64,000 nt of DNA from an uncultured Bacillota bacterium (GTDB taxonomy: Bacteria > Bacillota_I > Bacilli_A > RFN20 > CAG-288), in assembly GCA_949299015.1 (NCBI GenBank), contig CASFYT010000017.1:1-64000 (forward strand), in the 5' to 3' direction. The notes below the pieces were generated by a model. The model ran no database searches, was not told the DNA's origin, and worked only from the letters and a program-made list of their open reading frames with translations. The translations under genes were made by a program, and so were the position numbers. Positions 1 through 9,312 of this stretch are shown here, piece by piece (the first letter of the stretch is position 1; every line of letters starts with the position of its first letter).

Positions 1-15
1 CATCAAAGAAAAAAT

Positions 16-37
16 GCCCGAGAAATCGGGCTTTTTT
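16..37 (+). terminator. Intrinsic terminator of a gene left of the window
   Basis: Perfect 6-bp stem GCCCGA/TCGGGC with a GAAA loop followed by six T. It ends a transcript that begins outside the window. Confidence 0.85.
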
Positions 38-42
38 GTTCT

Positions 43-980
43 TGCCTCTCTCTTTGGTGCAGGGATCATGCCATTTTGGAATTTCCTTCTTGTTTTTCCT
101 TTATCTATGCTCCCTACGAAGAGACCGGATTGAAACTCTCCCTCAGAAAATGAATCGGATAAGTCAACTTGGTTCACATTCGTTTTGGTTCCTTATCTTC
201 TTTCGTCCCTCGTATCCGGGGACATTTTCATCGGTCTTCGAGCGCTTCAGAGAACCGTGGGGAAGTGGGGAAGTCCCCGACGGAGGCACGATGCGTTTGC
301 AAGCTACGCCAAGCGCTCAGGGCTGATAATAAGGAGTCAAAGCGGTCGAAGAAAGGCTCGAGCCTACGGAGAGCATCTAATCCTTGCGACAGGGACTTTG
401 TGAAGGAAGGGATGTGCCAATCAAGGGCGGCAAAGGTGTCAGGCTTGTTCAGAATCATCTATAGATACGAACGTGTAACGAAACAACATTCATGCCACAT
501 CCGGTTCGATACCTCTTCGACGTCTCCGAGATGTGGGATGTTCGGAAGGCTTCCGGAACAGAGTGGACAGATTATCAATGGCGACCACAAGGAAGAGAAT
601 GAACGTATTGCGCTCTTCGCAACAGGCTCCTCTCCACGTGCTCGACCTGTCTCCAGGAGGTCATCGAAGGTCTAAATTCTAGAATAGAGACTAAAGAGGA
701 TGGAAAGGAAATGTGAGCTTTCGCCAGTCTATTCCAAAGCGACTGAGAACCGCTGCCGATATACTATTTCGGATAATAGATTAGGCATTCAGTTTTATTC
801 GTTTGACCATAGGTGCTTTCGTGCCACCAATCGAAGCCGAAACGGACTCTTGTCGTTATTGGTACTGCTTTTTCCCTTCATTCGACTGCATGCATTGCCG
901 GAGAGAAAAAGAGGACGTGCCCCTGAAATCAAGCTGTCGCGAGGGCTGAAAGAAATCATGACCTCTTGCCTTGCGCGATT
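43..980. other. Gene-free region with one probable gene remnant
   Basis: No reading frame here has a start with a ribosome site, a recognisable domain or codon use like the neighbours. The only sign of former coding is near 440-475 on the plus strand, where SGLFRIIYR is encoded. A near-identical peptide, SGLFRILYR, is encoded on the minus strand near 5425-5460, on the other side of the restriction-modification genes. The DNA differs mainly at third codon positions, so both look like remnants of one former protein family. Confidence 0.45.
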
Positions 981-1033
981 TGCTAAAATACTTAAAGCTG
1001 TTGAGGCTTCTTTTCTTGTCGGAAATATGGAGG
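981..1033 (+). promoter_or_regulatory. Promoter and ribosome site of mod
   Basis: An extended -10 (TGC then TAAAAT at 984-989) lies upstream of mod. No good -35 is visible. GGAGG at 1029-1033 is 4 nt before the ATG at 1038 and supports that start. Confidence 0.5.
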
Positions 1034-1037
1034 TCTT

Positions 1038-2654
1038 ATGGATTCAAGACTCGAACTGAGATGGGTAGGAAAAGATGAGAAGGTAAGTCTCGAACCTCGG
1101 ATTTTAGTCAAGGATGAATCAAAATCTTTCTCTTATCAACCCGATCAATATGAGAGCATAGTCGAAAGGCGGGGGGGGACAAGAGATAACCTTTTGATCC
1201 ATGGAGATAACCTTCTTGCCTTGAAGGCGTTGGAGCAAAAGTTTTCTGGAAAAATAAAATGCATCTATATCGATCCACCTTATAACACTGGTTCAGCATT
1301 CTCTACCTATGATGATAACCTCGAGCATTCAACATGGCTGTCGTTGATGAAGCCTCGCATAGAAATATTAAGAAAACTTTTGACGAACGATGGAAGTATT
1401 TGGATTAGTATTGATTCTGAAGAATGTCATTACTTAAAAGTGATGGCGGATGAAATTTTAGGAAGAAACAATTTTGTAGAGGAAGTTATTTGGCAAAGGT
1501 CTTATGCGCCGATCAATCTTAAAAAAACATTTTCGCGAAATCATGACTCTATCCTCGTTTATGCAAAAGAGATCTCAGATTTTCAAATCAACTTGCTTCC
1601 AAGAACGGAAAAAGCGGATTCGAACTTTACCAATCCTGATCAAGATCCTAGGGGACCATGGGCTTCAGGGCCAATACAATGTGGGCCTCGTAACGAAAGC
1701 AGGGTCTATCCAATCAAGTGTCCAAGCGGAAAAGTTATTTTCCCTCCCCCGCAGTATTGTTGGAGATATTCCAAGGAAAAATATGAACAGCTAGTTCATG
1801 AAGGAAGAATTTATTTTGGACCGAACGGTGATAATGTGCCAAGGGTGAAACGGTTTTTAAGTGAAGTCAAAAAAGGCATCGTTCCCCTGTCATTGTGGCT
1901 AAGAGATGAGGTTGGAGACAATCAAGAAGCAAAAAAAGAAATTAAGACCCTTTTTGGAAAGAATGTCTTTGACACCCCTAAGCCCGAGAGGCTCATCAAA
2001 CGAATCCTTGACCTTGCCACCAAGCCCGGAGATTGGGTCTTGGATTCTTTCCTTGGCTCAGGAACCACAGCTGCCGTTGCCCAGAAGATGGGAAGACAAT
2101 GGATAGGAATCGAGCTTACGGATGCCGCCTACACTCATGATGTCCCCCGACTGAAGGCTGTCATTTACGGTGAAGATAAAGGAGGTATTACGAAGGAAAC
2201 CCAATATGGAGGTGGTGGAAGCTTTGATTTCTATGAGCTGGCCCCTTCGTTGATTCAATTCGATCAGTTCGATGAGCCCATCATCAGCAAGAAATACAAT
2301 GCTGACATGCTGGCCTCCGCTGTGGCACTACATGAGGGATTCGCCTACTGTCCAGACAAGGAGTGCTTCTGGAAGCAATCGAAGTCCACTGAGAACGCCT
2401 ATCTCTTTGTCACGACGATGCATGTGACCTCTGCTGTTCTGGATACCATCGCCAACCAGATGCAGCCGGAGGAATTCCTAATCATCGCCTGCAAGACGTT
2501 CGAATCCGAATGCGACGGGCTCTATCGGAACATCGCCATCAAAAAGATACCAGAGATGCTTCTTGGAAGGTGCGAGTTCGGGAAGGACAACTATGACCTC
2601 AACATCGTGAACCCGCCCGATTATACAGAGGATGAAGACGATGACAAGGAATAA
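1038..2654 (+). CDS. mod: Type III restriction-modification system DNA methyltransferase (Mod)
   Basis: Predicted N6-adenine DNA methyltransferase of 538 residues that would modify DNA and, in type III systems, supply sequence recognition for the Mod-Res complex. The catalytic motif DPPYNTG begins at Asp79 and the AdoMet-binding FLGSGTT motif at about Phe338. DPPY before FxGxG is the beta-class order typical of type III Mod. The region between them should hold the target recognition domain. The gene overlaps res by 14 nt, so the two are co-translated. Base composition is AT-richer than the downstream housekeeping genes, suggesting acquisition. An in-frame run of eight G (codons 45-47) makes it a candidate phase-variable gene. 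The specificity cannot be read from sequence alone. Confidence 0.93.
   Translation: MDSRLELRWVGKDEKVSLEPRILVKDESKSFSYQPDQYESIVERRGGTRDNLLIHGDNLLALKALEQKFSGKIKCIYIDPPYNTGSAFSTYDDNLEHSTWLSLMKPRIEILRKLLTNDGSIWISIDSEECHYLKVMADEILGRNNFVEEVIWQRSYAPINLKKTFSRNHDSILVYAKEISDFQINLLPRTEKADSNFTNPDQDPRGPWASGPIQCGPRNESRVYPIKCPSGKVIFPPPQYCWRYSKEKYEQLVHEGRIYFGPNGDNVPRVKRFLSEVKKGIVPLSLWLRDEVGDNQEAKKEIKTLFGKNVFDTPKPERLIKRILDLATKPGDWVLDSFLGSGTTAAVAQKMGRQWIGIELTDAAYTHDVPRLKAVIYGEDKGGITKETQYGGGGSFDFYELAPSLIQFDQFDEPIISKKYNADMLASAVALHEGFAYCPDKECFWKQSKSTENAYLFVTTMHVTSAVLDTIANQMQPEEFLIIACKTFESECDGLYRNIAIKKIPEMLLGRCEFGKDNYDLNIVNPPDYTEDEDDDKE
1171..1178 (+). repeat. Poly-G8 tract inside mod
   Basis: Eight consecutive G follow C1170 and form the last bases of codons 45-47 (Arg-Gly-Gly). 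With nine G the frame reads on to TAA four codons past the tract; with seven G it reads on to TGA about seven codons past it. Either slip would inactivate the methyltransferase. Confidence 0.95.
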
Positions 2655-5307
2655 CAAGTTTCCTCAATACACTACTGACTACATTTCACATGCCATGAGT
2701 CTTCGCAAACCGCAGAAGCGGGCATTGGAAATTTTGGATAGCATTGTCAGGGACCTCGACCTTAAGAAGGACATGAATCTTGACACTATTGCCTCGGACA
2801 TTCACGATGTCTACCCCACATTCAATGGATACGATCGTGGATTCATGAATCTTGCGTTTGCTTTGGCCACCGGAGTCGGCAAGACGAGGCTCATGGGTGT
2901 TTTCATAACGTATCTTTACACCAATTTTGGAATACATGATTTTCTTGTTGTCGCCCCATCCCTCACAATCTACAACAAGCTGATAAACGATCTTGGCAAT
3001 CCCGCAAGTTCAAAGTATGTATTCAATGGTCTTGGTTGCTTCAACGGAACACCGGACGTTTTCTCTGGCGATGACTATCTGGAAAAGTCCATAAATGCAT
3101 ATGGCGAAGTCAGAATCTTTGTCTTCAACGCCCAGAAATTCAACAGCGAGAACGAAAATCGAAAGATGAATCGTCTCAACGAAGGTCTTGGTCAAAGCTT
3201 CACCGATTTCCTTTCATCCATAGACGACCTTGTCGTCATCATGGATGAAGCCCACCACTATCGACACAACGAAACCGCCGAGGCCTTGGAGAGAATCCAT
3301 CCGCTATTGGGGCTGGAACTGACAGCCACTCCTTATATTGTTTCCAACAATAAGAAGAAAGGACCTGAGTACTTTGAAAATGTAGTCTATGACTACCCAT
3401 TGGCCAAGTCGATAAGGGACGGATATACCAGAACGCCTTACGTCATGACTCGTTCCGATTTGCTGAAGAGCAATCTAAGCGATGATGAAAAAGACCATAT
3501 GGCGTTGATCGACGGAATTAACTGGCATGAAGAGATGAAAAAGATACTGAGTGCCTACGCAACGGCCAACAACGTGAAGCCGGTGAAGCCGTTCATGCTG
3601 GTTGTCTGCTCGAATATAGATCATGCGAAATCAGTGCTCGATTTCATCAAATCCGATGCTTTTCATAACGGAGACTACAAGGAAAAAGTGATTGAAGTCG
3701 ACAGTGGGAAGAGTGGCATGGAGAAGGACGAAAACGTCCAACTGCTTTTGAACGTCGAGAATCCCGACAATAAGATAGAAATCGTCGTCCATGTGAACAT
3801 GCTCAAGGAGGGATGGGATGTCAGCAACCTCTATACCATCGTTCCCTTGCGAACGGCGAACAGCCGTTTGCTGATTGAACAGACCATCGGACGCGGTTTA
3901 CGTCTTCCTTATGGAAAGAGAACTGGAGAAAAGTGGGCGGATTCGGTGATGATGACGGCACATGAAAACTTCGAAGCAGTCGTTGCCGAGGCGAGGTCCG
4001 AAGACAGCATTCTCAGAAAAGAGAATATTATCGATGTGAAGGACCTTTCCATGTCACATCCAATTCAAGCTTCCGTAAACATAAAACTTTTTGACACCAC
4101 CAATGACGACTTCTATGAAAGAAATCCCGACATGGAAAAGAAGCCCGAACACAAGGACATGGCTAAGAAAATCATTGCGGCCTTCGAAAGCCATCCGCAG
4201 TTTGGCCCCATGATTCGTGGTGAGAAAGCGATTGACGAAATCGCCAAAGAAATTGTTGACAAAGAACCGGACTTAGCTAAGATTATCGATCCTGACAATG
4301 AAGAGTTTTATAAACGTTTCTTAGGCTATACGATAGATAAGTGTGAAGAAGAGAGCAAAAATGCAAAAATAGCGATTCCAAAACTTGAAGTAAGGTCGGA
4401 AGGGGAGGAGAAGCGTTTTATAGAGGACTTTGATTTGGATGTTTCCAACATGAATTACTCACCAATCCCTGACAGCGTTCTGATTCAGAATCTGCTCAAT
4501 AGCGCCGATCAGCTTGAACGCTCCACTATCGAAATCAATTTTCAAAAGGAAAAACCCATCAAGACACTGATTGACCTCCTAAGAGAGAAAAGCCTGATCG
4601 ATTATGATTCGATGGGCGAAACGATCGGCAAGCTGATTTTCCAATTCCTTTCACATCTTAAGGACAAGGGATTCGACAACAAACAAATCCGAAACATTGT
4701 TTTCGCCAACAAAAAGGACATCTCCAACAAAATCTACGACCAGATAGCAAGACATATAAAAATCCATAGTCCCGGACTCATTGAATATATTTCCGACATC
4801 GACACGAAACTAGTTCGGCCCACCTACAACATTGAGCCCGACGAGTCCAATCTGAAGAGTCTTTATGATCACGTTCAACCTAACGAAATCAAATCTTTGG
4901 TATTTAAAGACGGCAAAAAATCCACGCTCAACCTGAACAAGTTCGACAGCGATTCAGAGCACATTTTTGCCATAGTCTGCGATCGATCGGACGAGGTCAT
5001 CCAGTGGCTGCGCCCTGCCCCAACCCAATTCAACATCCATTACAACCATGGGAAAAGATATGAACCTGACTTTGTCGTTGAAACCGAAGATTGCTGTTAT
5101 CTCGTCGAGATTAAGGCCGTCCGGGATGAAAATGACGAAGCGGTGTTGGCCAAAAAGGCAATGGCAGTAAAATACTGTGAGCTGGCCACTGACTGGTGCG
5201 TAAAGAACGGCTACAAACCTTGGGCCTATCTCTTCATCCCACACGATCGAATCACTCTAGTCTCTTCTTTCGACAGTTTTCGCAAAGGCTTTGTTGTCAA
5301 GGATTGA
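2641..5307 (+). CDS. res: Type III restriction enzyme, Res subunit
   Basis: 888-residue superfamily 2 translocase/endonuclease that works with Mod. Walker A is ATGVGKT (residues 76-82), the Walker B box is DEAH (202-205), and TATP and GRGLR (from about 417) supply later helicase motifs. A C-terminal PD-(D/E)xK nuclease is visible as EPDFVVE (Asp about 810) and VEIKA (Glu about 823). The ATG at 2641 was chosen because AGAGG at 2627-2631 is correctly spaced; an ATG at 2632 lies directly on that site. It overlaps the end of mod. All catalytic motifs look intact, so the nuclease may become a liability when the mod poly-G tract slips, unless it needs Mod to cut, as type III enzymes do. Confidence 0.93.
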   Translation: MTRNNKFPQYTTDYISHAMSLRKPQKRALEILDSIVRDLDLKKDMNLDTIASDIHDVYPTFNGYDRGFMNLAFALATGVGKTRLMGVFITYLYTNFGIHDFLVVAPSLTIYNKLINDLGNPASSKYVFNGLGCFNGTPDVFSGDDYLEKSINAYGEVRIFVFNAQKFNSENENRKMNRLNEGLGQSFTDFLSSIDDLVVIMDEAHHYRHNETAEALERIHPLLGLELTATPYIVSNNKKKGPEYFENVVYDYPLAKSIRDGYTRTPYVMTRSDLLKSNLSDDEKDHMALIDGINWHEEMKKILSAYATANNVKPVKPFMLVVCSNIDHAKSVLDFIKSDAFHNGDYKEKVIEVDSGKSGMEKDENVQLLLNVENPDNKIEIVVHVNMLKEGWDVSNLYTIVPLRTANSRLLIEQTIGRGLRLPYGKRTGEKWADSVMMTAHENFEAVVAEARSEDSILRKENIIDVKDLSMSHPIQASVNIKLFDTTNDDFYERNPDMEKKPEHKDMAKKIIAAFESHPQFGPMIRGEKAIDEIAKEIVDKEPDLAKIIDPDNEEFYKRFLGYTIDKCEEESKNAKIAIPKLEVRSEGEEKRFIEDFDLDVSNMNYSPIPDSVLIQNLLNSADQLERSTIEINFQKEKPIKTLIDLLREKSLIDYDSMGETIGKLIFQFLSHLKDKGFDNKQIRNIVFANKKDISNKIYDQIARHIKIHSPGLIEYISDIDTKLVRPTYNIEPDESNLKSLYDHVQPNEIKSLVFKDGKKSTLNLNKFDSDSEHIFAIVCDRSDEVIQWLRPAPTQFNIHYNHGKRYEPDFVVETEDCCYLVEIKAVRDENDEAVLAKKAMAVKYCELATDWCVKNGYKPWAYLFIPHDRITLVSSFDSFRKGFVVKD

Positions 5308-5313
5308 TTTTGC

Positions 5314-5470
5314 TTATTCGGGACAAATTTTAACTGTTGAGAGTCCATTCTTTGTCTTGGCTAGCCTTGAATCGCTGAGCAAGGAAGTGCAGAGAGGCAT
5401 CGTATTGTTGGCATCGGTAGAGTCGTCAGAACGATAGAGAATCCTAAACAATCCACTTTCAGAACGGGAT
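5314..5470 (-). pseudogene. Possible 3' remnant of a gene encoding SGLFRILYR
   Basis: On the minus strand a frame runs from about 5470 to a stop at 5314 and encodes SGLFRILYR followed by a Ser/Asp/Thr-rich tail. The core peptide matches one on the plus strand near 440-475 with mostly synonymous DNA differences. No start codon or ribosome site is attached. It is probably a truncated relic beside the restriction island; the family is not recognised. Confidence 0.3.
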
Positions 5471-5494
5471 CTTTTTTGGAGAAAGGACGTGTAA

Positions 5495-5500
5495 TATACT
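5495..5500 (+). promoter_or_regulatory. -10 box of the helicase/NUDIX operon
   Basis: TATACT ends 10 nt before ATG 5511, so transcription should start about 4 nt before that ATG. There is no Shine-Dalgarno, so the message looks leaderless. A TTG at 5502 in the same frame would lie upstream of the predicted transcript start and was rejected. Confidence 0.55.
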
Positions 5501-5510
5501 GTTGAAGACC

Positions 5511-8429
5511 ATGAAAGATCATAATGTCGATGACATCGACCGCGTCTATGCCGATATCGACAAAGCCTTGAGAAAGGCCTTCCTCGACCGGACGATCGAG
5601 AGCCGGCAGGCGGCAGAACCGGCCTTTCTTTCCAATGATGCAAAGAAGAATCGAAAGGTGATCAACGCCCTTCGGGAAGAGCTGTACAAGGCGGATTCTT
5701 TTGCCATCTCTGTCGCCTTCATCACGAAGGAGGGACTCCAGCTCTTCAAGGAGGTTTTCTTCGAATTGCAGAAGAGAGGTGTCCAGGGGCGCATCTTGAC
5801 GACGGACTATCTCTGCTTCACGGATCCGGAAGCTCTGAAGGACATCCGAGACCATCTCCCGAACATCGAGGTCCGCATGTACAAGACGGCCTCTTCCCAT
5901 GGCGAAGGCTTTCATACTAAGGGCTACTTGATTCGACAGGGAGAGGTCTACAAGCTGATCATCGGCTCCAGCAACATGACGGCCTCCGCTCTTTCGACCA
6001 ACAAGGAATGGAACACGAAGCTCGTCTCGACGCGTAAAGGGCAGTTTGGCGCGGAGGTCCTGGAGGAATTCGAGTCCCTGTGGAACGAAGCGACGCCTCT
6101 TGGGGAATACCTTTCGACCTACGAGAACATCTATGGAAAGCAAAAGGAAAGGGAGAAAAGACAAGAAGGACTTCCGAATCAGGAAGAGACCCTTAGGCCA
6201 AACCATATGCAGATCGAGTTCTGTCAGCGTCTCCGAAAGATGATAGAGGATGGGAACCGGAAGGGGCTGCTCATCTCGGCAACAGGGACGGGAAAGACCT
6301 ATGCTTCCGCCTTCGCCCTTCGCGAGCTTCGGGCCCGTCGCGTCCTCTTTCTCGCGCATAGGACACCATTGCTTGGTCAGGCCATCCGTTCCTATCGCCG
6401 CATCATGCCCTTGGAGGCGACCTTTGGGATCCTTACGGGCGACAAATCCATTGTTCGGAACCTCCCTTCCGTTGAGGAATATCGACCGGGGAAGGAATAC
6501 GACTTTCTCTATTCTACATGCGAGATGATGGCCAAGGAGTGCCAGCGGAATAGCTTTTCTCGGGAGGCCTTCGACTATATCGTCATCGACGAAGTCCACC
6601 GTGCCGGTTCACCCACCTACCGGAAGATCATCGAACATTTCCGACCGAAGTTTCTTCTTGGCATGACGGCGACGCCGGAACGAACGGAAGACGAATCGAT
6701 GATATATCGCATGTTCGATCATAACATCATCTTTGAAATTCGTTTACAGGATGCCATTGAATATGAACTTCTTTGCCCTTTCCACTATTACGGAATCACC
6801 GATTTGGTTGGAATCGACGACCATTCTTACGACCCATCTCGCTTTCCCTCTCTTTTTTCGGATCAGCGCGTGGACTTCATCCTTCAGAAGAGTGCCGACT
6901 ACGGCTATAGCGGAGATCGTTTGCGCGGCCTGATCTTCACCTCGTGCAAACGCGACGGAAAGGAATTGGAAGGGCAGTTGAGAAGAAGGGGATTTCGCGC
7001 TCGTTTCCTTTCTGGGGAAGACGATTCAAGGACGCGGGAGGAGACGATACGCCAGCTCGAGGAAACCGACGGCTCTCGCCCCTGCCTTGACTACATCATC
7101 ACGGTCGACATCTTCAACGAGGGCGTCGACATTCCGGAGGCGAACCAGATCATCCTTCTGCGCCCGACAGTCTCGACGATCGTCTTTGTCCAGCAGCTTG
7201 GAAGGGGCCTTCGCAAGTGGAAGGGAAAGGACTACGTCGTCATCCTCGACTTCATCGGAAACTATGCCAACAACTACATGATTCCTCAGGCCTTTGCCTC
7301 TTCGGGGGACAAGGAAGCCGCGAGAATGGTCGTCGCCTCGGGTTACCTGCCGGGAGTCTCGACGATTGAGTTCGACGAAATCGCTCGGGGAAGGATCTTC
7401 GATTCCATCCGAAAGGCGAACTTCGACAGCCTGAAAGGATACCGAGCGGAGTACCTTCACCTCAAGAACAAGCTCAATCGAATTCCATCTCTGGTCGACT
7501 TCCTGCAGTATACCGACTTCGATCCCGTGCGAATCTTCCTGAATCAGGCCACCTCCTATCCGGCATTTCTGAGGAAAATCAACGAAAAGAGCTTTTCCGA
7601 TGCCGAGCTCGGCTACCTGGAGACTTTGACCCGCGCCCTTGGCAAGGGACTTCGTCTTGACGAGGGGAACGTGATGGAGAGCCTGCTCCAGAGAAAGGGA
7701 TTTTCCGATGTCGAACAGGAGCTTTCGCTATCTTCCGCTCGGAGGACGGCCCTCCTGCACCTTTTCCAGGATTCCTATTTTCCAGGGCAGAGGGGAAAGT
7801 TCCCCATTGTCGACGAAGACGGAAAACTGACATTGGAGTTTCGGAGATTGTGCCAGGAAAGGGAATTCCGGCGCGAGGTCGACGACCTCCTGCTCTTTTC
7901 GCGGATGCGCCACGAACGAAAGTATGGAAGGAACTATCGCGAGACCGGGTTCACCCTGTTCGAACGCTATTCGCGCGATGACGTCTCGCAGCTCCTCGAC
8001 CTCCCTAAGAGCCATTCCTCGACGCTCTACGGCTACCAGTTCCTCAAGGAAAGCAGGACGTTTCCCATCTTCGTCAACTACCTCAAGGAGCCCGGCATCT
8101 CCGACCTGATCCGTTATGAGGACCGGTTCGACGGCCCACAGGTTTTTTCCTGGAATTCGCGCCATGGAGAAAGGGAGGATTCCAAGAACATGGAAGCCTT
8201 GATCCACCACCAGGAGCGGGGGACGAAGGTCTATCTCTTCGTCCGCAAGAGCACGAAGGACCGGGGAGAGCGGGCCCTGCACTATTTTCTCGGGGAGATG
8301 AAGGTCCGCGACCATCATCCCTTCGTCCGGAGCGGTGCGAACTACGTCCATTTCACCTTCGAGCTGATGGATGAGGTCCGCCAGGACATCTTCGACTATC
8401 TAAGGTCGGACATCGAGGGCAGCCGATGA
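5511..8429 (+). CDS. PLD-nuclease / SF2 helicase / DUF3427 protein
   Basis: 972-residue multidomain protein. The N-terminal part is a phospholipase-D-type (HKD) nuclease with HTK at 135-137 and GSSNMT around Asn155. A superfamily 2 helicase follows: Walker A ATGTGKT (257-263), box DEVH (from 360), TATPE, and GRGLRKW near 564. The remaining C-terminal 350 or so residues resemble the DUF3427 domain usually found on such helicases. Family members are commonly regarded as DNA-processing or defence proteins, but no reaction is firmly assigned. Its stop overlaps the NUDIX gene start by 4 nt (ATGA), so the two are probably co-translated and act together. It sits directly after the type III system, reinforcing the idea of a defence island. 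The single HKD motif suggests a dimeric nuclease. Confidence 0.85.
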   Translation: MKDHNVDDIDRVYADIDKALRKAFLDRTIESRQAAEPAFLSNDAKKNRKVINALREELYKADSFAISVAFITKEGLQLFKEVFFELQKRGVQGRILTTDYLCFTDPEALKDIRDHLPNIEVRMYKTASSHGEGFHTKGYLIRQGEVYKLIIGSSNMTASALSTNKEWNTKLVSTRKGQFGAEVLEEFESLWNEATPLGEYLSTYENIYGKQKEREKRQEGLPNQEETLRPNHMQIEFCQRLRKMIEDGNRKGLLISATGTGKTYASAFALRELRARRVLFLAHRTPLLGQAIRSYRRIMPLEATFGILTGDKSIVRNLPSVEEYRPGKEYDFLYSTCEMMAKECQRNSFSREAFDYIVIDEVHRAGSPTYRKIIEHFRPKFLLGMTATPERTEDESMIYRMFDHNIIFEIRLQDAIEYELLCPFHYYGITDLVGIDDHSYDPSRFPSLFSDQRVDFILQKSADYGYSGDRLRGLIFTSCKRDGKELEGQLRRRGFRARFLSGEDDSRTREETIRQLEETDGSRPCLDYIITVDIFNEGVDIPEANQIILLRPTVSTIVFVQQLGRGLRKWKGKDYVVILDFIGNYANNYMIPQAFASSGDKEAARMVVASGYLPGVSTIEFDEIARGRIFDSIRKANFDSLKGYRAEYLHLKNKLNRIPSLVDFLQYTDFDPVRIFLNQATSYPAFLRKINEKSFSDAELGYLETLTRALGKGLRLDEGNVMESLLQRKGFSDVEQELSLSSARRTALLHLFQDSYFPGQRGKFPIVDEDGKLTLEFRRLCQEREFRREVDDLLLFSRMRHERKYGRNYRETGFTLFERYSRDDVSQLLDLPKSHSSTLYGYQFLKESRTFPIFVNYLKEPGISDLIRYEDRFDGPQVFSWNSRHGEREDSKNMEALIHHQERGTKVYLFVRKSTKDRGERALHYFLGEMKVRDHHPFVRSGANYVHFTFELMDEVRQDIFDYLRSDIEGSR

Positions 8430-8842
8430 GAAAGATCCGAGTCGTCGGTGCCGTCATCCGCCGGGATAGACAAGTCTTCGTGACGCAGAGAGGTCTTGGG
8501 GAATTCAAGGACCGATGGGAATTTCCCGGTGGAAAGATCGAACCGGGCGAGACGCCCGAGCAGGCCCTGATCCGGGAAATCCGGGAGGAGCTCGATGCGG
8601 AAATCGAGATCGATGCCTATCTGAACACCGTCGAATACGACGATCCGGGCTTCCACCTCACGATGAGTCTCTACCTCTGCCACCTTCGTCGTCCTCATCT
8701 CGAGCTATTGGAACACGAAAGCGCGAAGTGGATCGAAGTCGGCGAGCTGGAAACCGTCGACTTCCTTCCGGCCGATCGGATCGTGCTGGATGCCTTACGG
8801 AAGGCCCTTCTAGCTGCCGGCAGCAACTTTGAGTCGCCCTAA
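8426..8842 (+). CDS. NUDIX (deoxy)nucleoside triphosphate pyrophosphohydrolase, MutT-like
   Basis: 138-residue NUDIX hydrolase, near the normal size for MutT. The Nudix box starts at about Gly36 (GGKIEPGETPEQ) and continues to REIREEL, giving the G-x5-E-x7-RE-x2-EE metal-binding pattern. The family hydrolyses (d)NTPs or related nucleotides to the monophosphate and pyrophosphate. Overlap by ATGA with the helicase gene means it is translationally coupled to it, unlike a stand-alone sanitising MutT. It may remove or produce a nucleotide signal for the helicase-nuclease (inference), or may simply be a sanitising enzyme caught in the operon. Confidence 0.88.
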   Translation: MRKIRVVGAVIRRDRQVFVTQRGLGEFKDRWEFPGGKIEPGETPEQALIREIREELDAEIEIDAYLNTVEYDDPGFHLTMSLYLCHLRRPHLELLEHESAKWIEVGELETVDFLPADRIVLDALRKALLAAGSNFESP

Positions 8843-8853
8843 TCTCTCAAGAA

Positions 8854-8878
8854 TTGACAATTGGCGGGGGGGTATATT
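8854..8878 (+). promoter_or_regulatory. Promoter with poly-G7 in the spacer (candidate phase-variable)
   Basis: Consensus -35 TTGACA (8854-8859) and -10 TATATT (8873-8878) are separated by only 13 nt, of which seven are an unbroken G run (8866-8872). Four more G would give the optimal 17-nt spacer. The layout matches the promoter at 18815-18840. Confidence 0.6.
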
Positions 8879-8902
8879 AGCGGTGAATGGAGGGAAGAAT
8901 TC

Positions 8903-9133
8903 GTGAAACTGGCCGCTTTTATTTTCTGCCTCATCTCGACGATCGTGATGGGGTGCCTGCTTTTCCCACTTCTATGGTGCGTTCCTGCGACAATCGCCGT
9001 CTGGCATTACTACAACGGGGAGAGAAATCTTTCTGTTGGATTCAAAGTGTTCATTCTCCTCTTTGTGAATGCTATTGCAGGCATCTTGCTCCTTTGCACA
9101 GAAGATTATAAGTATTATAAACACATTAATTGA
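8903..9133 (+). CDS. Small two-helix membrane protein
   Basis: 76 residues starting at GTG 8903, chosen because GGAGGG at 8889-8894 is well placed and the promoter lies just upstream. Two hydrophobic stretches (about residues 2-30 and 45-62) are split by a short charged loop around NGERN; the tail is Lys/Tyr-rich. No family is recognised. It could be a single-gene unit switched by the poly-G tract in its promoter. The short length keeps the coding call moderate. Confidence 0.6.
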   Translation: MKLAAFIFCLISTIVMGCLLFPLLWCVPATIAVWHYYNGERNLSVGFKVFILLFVNAIAGILLLCTEDYKYYKHIN

Positions 9134-9312
9134 AGATGTCTGAAGATGATGGATTGTCGCTGATGGACATTACGGTTTTAGTGGCATGCAATTGAGGCGG
9201 AGTTTTCGTTGTGCTCCCTTCCTGTTCTCCAAACGTCCTCTTCCTTCTCCGTCGCCACCGGCGCGAAAAGAATCTTTTCGCTATATATGTCCCAATAGTC
9301 TAGGAAAGAGTG
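9134..9312. other. Short intergenic stretch, nothing seen
   Basis: No open frame with a ribosome site, no hairpin terminator and no RNA gene were recognised between the small membrane protein and the next promoter. Confidence 0.5.
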
